The position numbers were made by a program, and so were the translations under genes. From positions 1 through 36,132 of the forward strand of contig JAEUIF010000490.1 in the NCBI GenBank assembly GCA_016795185.1: a stretch of DNA of 36,132 nt, read 5' to 3'. The notes beneath the pieces are model-generated. The model was not told the origin of the DNA, ran no database searches, and worked only from the letters and a program-made list of their open reading frames with translations. Of the stretch, positions 32,129-36,132 are shown one piece after another. The stretch is from Planctomycetia bacterium (lineage in GTDB: Bacteria > Planctomycetota > Planctomycetia > Gemmatales > Gemmataceae). Positions within the stretch are counted from its first letter, which is position 1. Every line of letters starts with the position of its first letter.

Positions 32129-33547
32129 GCCGCGAGCTGGAGGCGAGCGCTGCGGCTGGTGGACGGGCGTTTCTCGATACGGTTTATCAGCCTTGTAGAG
32201 TTGCAGCCGCTGCTTGCACGCTTCGCGCTCCTCCGGCGGCGCGCAGCGCAGCGATTCCTTGGCCCAGCGCCGCGCTTCCTCGAAGTCGCCGGCCTCGGCC
32301 TGGGCGGCTGCCAGCGTTCCCAGGCAATACCAGGGATCGTAACCGGATAGCTCGCAAGCGCGCGTCGCCAGTTCCACCGCGCGTGTTCCGTTGCGAATAT
32401 TCTCGTCCGGACAGGTCGCCAGCAGCCAGGCCAGGTTATTCCGCGGCGCGTATGCTCCCGCATCCAGTTGCAGGGCGTGTTCATAGTCCGCAATTGCGCG
32501 GGCATAGTCATGCCGGAGTGTGCCGATGTACCCGCGGCGGCTATAAGCGTCCGCCTGCCGGGGGTCCAGACGAATCGCCTCGGTGAGATCGGCATTCGCC
32601 TGCTCCTGGTCGCCCTGTTCCAAATGGTAGTGCGACCGACGCACGAATGCCGCAGGGTCGGGCGGGACCGGTGTCCAGTCGCCTTTGCCGAGAAAAATCG
32701 CGGCCAGGTCGGCGACGCTCTTGCCGAGATGCCGGCGGGCGGAGTGGTCGCCGGCATCCGCCGCGCTGGCGTCGCGAACGAACTCGATGAACTGGCCGCG
32801 ATGGTCCGACAGCAACAGCTGAAACAGAATCCGTGACAGCTGGTAGCTATACCCCTGTCCCTCGTCGGGTAAATGAAAACCACCACCCCACCAGAAACTC
32901 TGCAAGCCGTGCCGCCGCCAATATTGCTTGATTTCGACGGCCTGTTCGTCATCGAGCGAAAATCGATGCCGGCTATTGAAGGACTCTTCGACGGCTTGCG
33001 TCACGCCTTCCTCCAGCCAGGCCGGCAACTCCAGATGGCTCAAGCAGGCATGCGTGATCTCGTGAGCGATGGTCGGTTCCAGGCGATCCAGGGGCTGCGT
33101 GTAGAGAGCAATGTGAACGTAGTCGCGCTGGAAGCACATGCCGCCCGAACTGCCGAAGTTGCCTTCGGGATAAAACTGCGCGACGTAGGAGTAGTAGGTT
33201 TCCGGTCGGTCGAAGAGCAGGATGGCCAGCGGCCCATCCCAGTTTTCACCCGCCAGCGAGCCGAGCATGTCCATAACCGTCGCCAACGCCCGCTGACAAA
33301 GGCGCGCGACGGCCTCGCTCGCTTCGTTGCCCGTGGGTTGGAAGAGCAGCATCGATTCAGTCTCGACGATGCCGTAGGCCCCACCCAGAGCGCGATTCGT
33401 CGCGGCGAGCCACTGGCGCGCGGCTTCGCGCCAGGCATGCGGCCGGTCGACATCGCCGATCTTGGTTTCGATGAATGTCCGAATCACGTCCCAGTTCGGA
33501 CGGGGGAGGTGAAACGCTTCGGGAATCGCCGTCAAGTCGAGCAACAT
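32126..33547 (-). CDS. Zincin-type metalloprotease (peptidase MA-like) with TPR
   Basis: A 473-residue protein. The zinc motif H162-EITH166 is followed by the expected Glu ligand in WLEEG (179-181), the layout of gluzincins such as the peptidase MA-like / DUF1570 group. The N-terminal part has no signal peptide, although such enzymes are often exported. Residues about 310-450 form TPR units (DLTEAIRLDPRQADAYSRRG, IADYEHALQLDAGAYAPRNN, AVELATRACELSGYDPWYCL). The stop codon TAG falls in the outer arm of repeat copy 3, so the last few residues (QRSPPARG) may have been set by that insertion. Substrate unknown. Confidence 0.83.
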   Translation of the reverse strand: MLLDLTAIPEAFHLPRPNWDVIRTFIETKIGDVDRPHAWREAARQWLAATNRALGGAYGIVETESMLLFQPTGNEASEAVARLCQRALATVMDMLGSLAGENWDGPLAILLFDRPETYYSYVAQFYPEGNFGSSGGMCFQRDYVHIALYTQPLDRLEPTIAHEITHACLSHLELPAWLEEGVTQAVEESFNSRHRFSLDDEQAVEIKQYWRRHGLQSFWWGGGFHLPDEGQGYSYQLSRILFQLLLSDHRGQFIEFVRDASAADAGDHSARRHLGKSVADLAAIFLGKGDWTPVPPDPAAFVRRSHYHLEQGDQEQANADLTEAIRLDPRQADAYSRRGYIGTLRHDYARAIADYEHALQLDAGAYAPRNNLAWLLATCPDENIRNGTRAVELATRACELSGYDPWYCLGTLAAAQAEAGDFEEARRWAKESLRCAPPEEREACKQRLQLYKADKPYRETPVHQPQRSPPARG

Positions 33548-33574
33548 GAATGGGCGCCTCGCGGAAATTGAACC

Positions 33575-33871
33575 CTACAGCCCTGTTTGCCGCAGGTAGC
33601 CGAAGTTCACCACGTCGAGCGTCTCTTCGTCCTGGCTGTACAAGATGTGGAAGTAGCAATCGTGCTGCGTGAGTCGATGGTGTGGATCGACGACCGAAAG
33701 ATGGTACATCATGCCGTCGAAGGGCTGCCGGGCGCGGATCAGTGTGCGGGCCGGCTCATTGGCCAGGCGTTCGCTCAGGCGCAAATAGATCTCGACCAGC
33801 AGCCAGTCCGGCAAGTTCCAGCGGGCGATCTTGCGGCGCACCGAGTCACGAATTTTTACGACGAAGCTCAT
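33575..33871 (-). CDS. RelE/ParE-like toxin candidate
   Basis: A 98-residue protein (MSFVVKIRDSVRRKIARWNL at the start). The pattern of a basic helix, a Pro-rich hinge with DWLLVEIYLRLSERLANEPA, then beta strands ending YFHILYSQDEETLDVVNFGY fits the RelE/ParE fold, which cuts mRNA on ribosomes or blocks gyrase. The ATG at 33871 lies within the end of the upstream gene, overlapping by 26 bases. An upstream in-frame ATG at 34030 would read through that gene in another frame and is rejected. It is a weak match, and the partner gene supports it. Confidence 0.6.
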   Translation of the reverse strand: MSFVVKIRDSVRRKIARWNLPDWLLVEIYLRLSERLANEPARTLIRARQPFDGMMYHLSVVDPHHRLTQHDCYFHILYSQDEETLDVVNFGYLRQTGL

Positions 33872-34343
33872 CGAGGATCTCGTCGACGGTCTGGTAGTTG
33901 CCGCGCGCGATTTCCGCCTTCGCTTCCGCCACTTCTTCCTCGGTGGGCATCCACGGCCAGCGCTCGAAGATCTCCTGGACCTTCGGCCGGATGTCTTCCA
34001 GCACGCGCTCCAGTTCCGCCGCGCCTTCAATCGTGTGGCCCGCGGCCGTCTGCCGGCGGGCCATGTCGCGCACCGAATCCATGAAGCGCAGATTGCCCTC
34101 GAACTGCGCCTGCAACGCCTTGCCGATGTCGTGGTAGCCTTCGATGTTGCCGGAGGTGAAGCGGTCGAAGATCTCGCGGTAAATGCGCCGCATCTCGTCG
34201 GGCAGCCGGAGGCATTCGCGCACCAGTTCTTCCACGTCCCGCGCTGCCATCGCGCCGGCGTGCTCGGCCTTCCAGGCTTCGACGACCTCCTCGATGGCGC
34301 GGCTCTTGCCGCACTGCAAACGGAACAACAGGCTGTCGGTCAT
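33846..34343 (-). CDS. Possible antitoxin with long helical N-terminal part
   Basis: A 165-residue protein. The last 16 residues (NYQTVDEILDELRRKNS region) look like the tail of antitoxins that bind RelE-type toxins. The first 120 residues form long amphipathic helices (FEGNLRFMDSVRDMARRQTA) with no recognised DNA-binding domain, so it is larger than classic antitoxins of about 80 residues. The ATG at 34343 has GAGGGA upstream and is preferred over one at 34430. It overlaps the toxin candidate by 26 bases in the usual antitoxin-first order. Confidence 0.6.
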   Translation of the reverse strand: MTDSLLFRLQCGKSRAIEEVVEAWKAEHAGAMAARDVEELVRECLRLPDEMRRIYREIFDRFTSGNIEGYHDIGKALQAQFEGNLRFMDSVRDMARRQTAAGHTIEGAAELERVLEDIRPKVQEIFERWPWMPTEEEVAEAKAEIARGNYQTVDEILDELRRKNS

Positions 34344-34436
34344 GGCTTGTCCCTCGCGAGCATAGGATTGCTCCATGATACCGCAGGCCAATCCCCAGGC
34401 CAATTCCTCAAGAGGCCACGCGGCTTCCATCAGCCG

Positions 34437-35588
34437 TCATGGCTTTTCCGCGCCGGGCTTCTCCGGTGCAGCAGGCAGGAACTTCTCGCGCTCGGTGCGG
34501 TAGATGGCGACGTAGACCTGGCCGTCCTCGGTGATGTAGCCTCGGTACATGCCGACGCTCTGGGGCGACATGCCGAACACCGGTTGGCCGTCGCGGTCCA
34601 GGGCAATCAGACCGCCGACGCCTTCGGGTTCGTCGGGCAACTCGTCGATGGCCTGCCGCACGGCGTCGGCCACCGTACTCTTGCCGTACAGCATCCGGGC
34701 GACCACGTCATGGGCGACGGCGTGGCGGATGAAGACCTCGCCGGTGCCGGTGCAGGACACCCCGCAGGCCCGGTCGTCGGCATAGGTGCCCGCGCCGATC
34801 AGCGGCGAATCGCCAATGCGGCCGGGCAGCTTGTAGGTCAGGCCGCCGGTCGAGGTGCCCGCCGCCAGGTGCTGGTGCCGGTCCAGGGCCACCGCGCCGA
34901 CGGTACCCAGCCTACGGTCAGCGCCCGGGCGGGCCTGGTCCTTTTGGTGCGCCTCGCGGACCTGACGCAATCGGCGGTCCGTCCAGAAATACAGGTTGCT
35001 GACGCGCTCCAGGCGGTATTGCCGGATGCGGTTCGGGTCGCCGAAGAGGAAGGCTTCCGCGCCCTCGCCGGCGAGCAGCACGTGCCGGCTGTCCGGCATC
35101 TCCATGACCGCACGGGCGGCCGAAATCGGGTTCTTCACATGAGTCACGCCGGCGACCGCGCCGGCCCGTTTGCGGGGATCGCGCTTGCCCTCGCCCTTCC
35201 TGGTCACCTTGCCTTCCATGAGCGAAGCGTCCAGCTCGACCCGGCCGTCCGCGGTGAAGGCCGCGCCCCGGCCGGCATTGAATAGCTCGGAGTCTTCCAG
35301 CACGCGGATGGCCGCCTCGACGCCGTCCACGCTGGCACCGGTCTTCAGGGCCTGGTGCCCGGCCCGCAACGACTGCGCCAGCACCTGCTCGAAGTGTTCC
35401 CGCCGCAAGCCCTCCTGCTTCATGGCCGCTTCCGTCAATGGCCCTGCGCCGCCGTGGATGATGAGCACGGCTTTCTTTGCCGGGCCCTGCTCTGGAGCGG
35501 CCGGCGGCGCTTGAGAGTCGGCAACGTCTCGACGGTGCAGCGTCCACAGGACCGAGCACAGGACCAGGCACAAGCAACTGGCGCGCAT
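34437..35588 (-). CDS. Exported isoaspartyl peptidase / L-asparaginase (Ntn hydrolase)
   Basis: A 383-residue protein of the plant-type asparaginase (T2) family, which removes isoaspartyl residues from peptides and splits L-asparagine. It has the start motif VLIIHGGAGPLTEAAM, the NAGRGAAFTADGRVELDASL substrate region, and the nucleophile T229 in RRLGTVGAVALD, where autocleavage would separate alpha and beta chains. AGTSTGGLTYKLPGRIGDSP completes the active site. A hydrophobic start MRASCLCLVLCSVLWTLHRR suggests export, possibly as a lipoprotein or by a signal peptide. Palindrome family 2 copy A follows on its 5' side. Confidence 0.93.
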   Translation of the reverse strand: MRASCLCLVLCSVLWTLHRRDVADSQAPPAAPEQGPAKKAVLIIHGGAGPLTEAAMKQEGLRREHFEQVLAQSLRAGHQALKTGASVDGVEAAIRVLEDSELFNAGRGAAFTADGRVELDASLMEGKVTRKGEGKRDPRKRAGAVAGVTHVKNPISAARAVMEMPDSRHVLLAGEGAEAFLFGDPNRIRQYRLERVSNLYFWTDRRLRQVREAHQKDQARPGADRRLGTVGAVALDRHQHLAAGTSTGGLTYKLPGRIGDSPLIGAGTYADDRACGVSCTGTGEVFIRHAVAHDVVARMLYGKSTVADAVRQAIDELPDEPEGVGGLIALDRDGQPVFGMSPQSVGMYRGYITEDGQVYVAIYRTEREKFLPAAPEKPGAEKP

Positions 35589-35611
35589 GATGGACCGTCC
35601 TTTTCGGTTGA

Positions 35612-35702
35612 GAGCCTGGGCGAAAAGGGGACGGGACTCGTTGTGCGAAGCACCCTATGGGCCGTTCCGGCAACGAGTCCCGTCCCCTTTTCGCACCGGC
35701 TC
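35612..35702. repeat. Palindrome family 2, copy A
   Basis: The arms GAGCC-GGGCGAAAAGGGGACGGG and ACTCGTTG on the left are complementary to CAACGAGT, CCCGTCCCC and TTTTCGCACCGGCTC on the right: about 33 bases with few mismatches. The centre holds GAAGCACCCTATGGGCCGTTCC. It separates the isoaspartyl peptidase and the MoaD-like genes. Confidence 0.88.
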
Positions 35703-35757
35703 TGAGATGAAGGCCGCTGGTCGGCGGTCTGCTGGGAAATCGATGGACTGTGTTTCC

Positions 35758-36045
35758 TTACCCACCCGCGATCGGCGAGAGTAGCGTGATGGCGTCGCCG
35801 TCGTGCAAGGGCTGGCCCGCCGGCTGGCGCACCTGGCGGTCGCCCACGAAGAAGAGGATGGTCGGCTGCACGCTGCCGTCGGCGGCGAACAGCAACCGGC
35901 GCAGGCCGTCGCTGTGGCGGTCGGCCAACCCTTGGATCAGGTCGAGCAGCGAGCCGCCCGCGGCGACCTCGACTTCCTCGGCAGCGCGGCCGGCCGCTTG
36001 CTTGAGCTGGGCCAGGTAGTAGACGGTCACCTTCAGGGCAGGCAT
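35758..36045 (-). CDS. moaD: MoaD/ThiS-family sulfur carrier
   Basis: A 95-residue ubiquitin-like protein that ends in the GG needed for activation to a thiocarboxylate (LLSPIAGG). The start KVTVYYLAQLKQAAGRAAEE is the usual beta-hairpin and helix of MoaD, the small subunit of molybdopterin synthase; related carriers donate sulfur in thiamine or tungsten-cofactor routes. The ATG at 36045 is chosen because the earlier in-frame ATG at 36102 lies inside repeat copy B. No other molybdenum-cofactor gene is within the window, so MoaD versus a general sulfur carrier remains open. Confidence 0.82.
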   Translation of the reverse strand: MPALKVTVYYLAQLKQAAGRAAEEVEVAAGGSLLDLIQGLADRHSDGLRRLLFAADGSVQPTILFFVGDRQVRQPAGQPLHDGDAITLLSPIAGG

Positions 36046-36060
36046 CCGAAACGTGGAAAC

Positions 36061-36132
36061 GAGCCGGTGCGAAACGGGGTCGGGACTCGTGGTGCGAAGC
36101 ACCCGACGGGCCGTTCCGGCAACGAGTCCCGA
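36061..36132. repeat. Palindrome family 2, copy B (cut by window edge)
   Basis: GAGCCGGTGCGAAACGGGGT, then CGGGACTCGTGGTGCGAAGC and GGGCCGTTCCGGCAACGAGT repeat copy A with several substitutions. The right arm continues outside the window. Confidence 0.85.

Noticed and set aside
33831-35285. 484-codon plus-strand frame over the antitoxin and peptidase genes
   Set aside because: Antisense shadow; both minus-strand genes have good starts and family motifs.

Overview
The window looks like chromosomal DNA of a GC-rich planctomycete, possibly from the Gemmatales/Gemmataceae. This is inferred from gene families, not from a marker gene. The clues are two secreted PQQ-like beta-propeller proteins, a Ser/Thr-kinase-like protein joined to PEGA, caspase-like and TPR regions, a secreted c-type-haem protein with a planctomycete-like layout, a DUF3299 protein, and several families of palindromic intergenic repeats. 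Most genes start at ATG with a recognisable purine-rich Shine-Dalgarno; one TTG and one GTG start are supported by strong upstream sites.

Layout. 1-427 (-): N-terminal part of an aldehyde dehydrogenase that runs off the left edge. 587-1993 (+): NtrC-type sigma-54 response regulator. 1994-2921: long gap without a convincing gene. 2922-6746 (+): single-domain Rcp1/CheY-like receiver, then two exported PQQ-like beta-propellers, the second fused to a SAM-dependent methyltransferase. 7033-13780 (+): a tight seven-gene unit for an actinobacterial-type (group 1h) [NiFe]-hydrogenase. It encodes small subunit, large subunit, a NifU-like protein lacking its cysteines, an uncharacterised 387-residue protein, a maturation endopeptidase, a 31-codon ORF overlapping both neighbours, and a PAS histidine kinase.

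13781-21710: a decayed mobile region next to a tRNA-Arg gene. It holds a chimeric DUF927/IS4-like transposase ORF, a 176-bp MITE-like element with an 11-bp target duplication inside a DUF927 gene, two excisionase-type HTH genes, a zinc-ribbon/HTH gene, a tyrosine recombinase with a good terminator, the tRNA, and a broken integrase remnant beyond it.

21851-36132: chromosomal housekeeping and signalling genes. In order: a membrane-anchored protein whose kinase-like and caspase-like domains both lack catalytic residues (-); a PilZ protein (+); a secreted mono-haem protein (-); a free-standing SRP54 M-domain-like protein (+); a TPR/DUF3299 protein (+); an internally duplicated 117-residue protein (+); a VLCAD-like acyl-CoA dehydrogenase (+); a zincin/TPR protein (-); a possible toxin-antitoxin pair (-); an exported isoaspartyl peptidase (-); and a MoaD/ThiS-like sulfur carrier (-). 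Three copies of one nested palindrome lie between 29.5 and 32.1 kb, and a second palindrome family occurs twice at the right edge.

How the genes fit together. The hydrogenase genes form a probable oxygen-tolerant, high-affinity H2-uptake module with its own protease and a co-transcribed sensor kinase. The kinase has the phytochrome-like HisKA subtype that often pairs with Rcp1-like receivers, and one such receiver lies 9 kb upstream, but that pairing is only an inference. No hypABCDEF genes are visible in the window.
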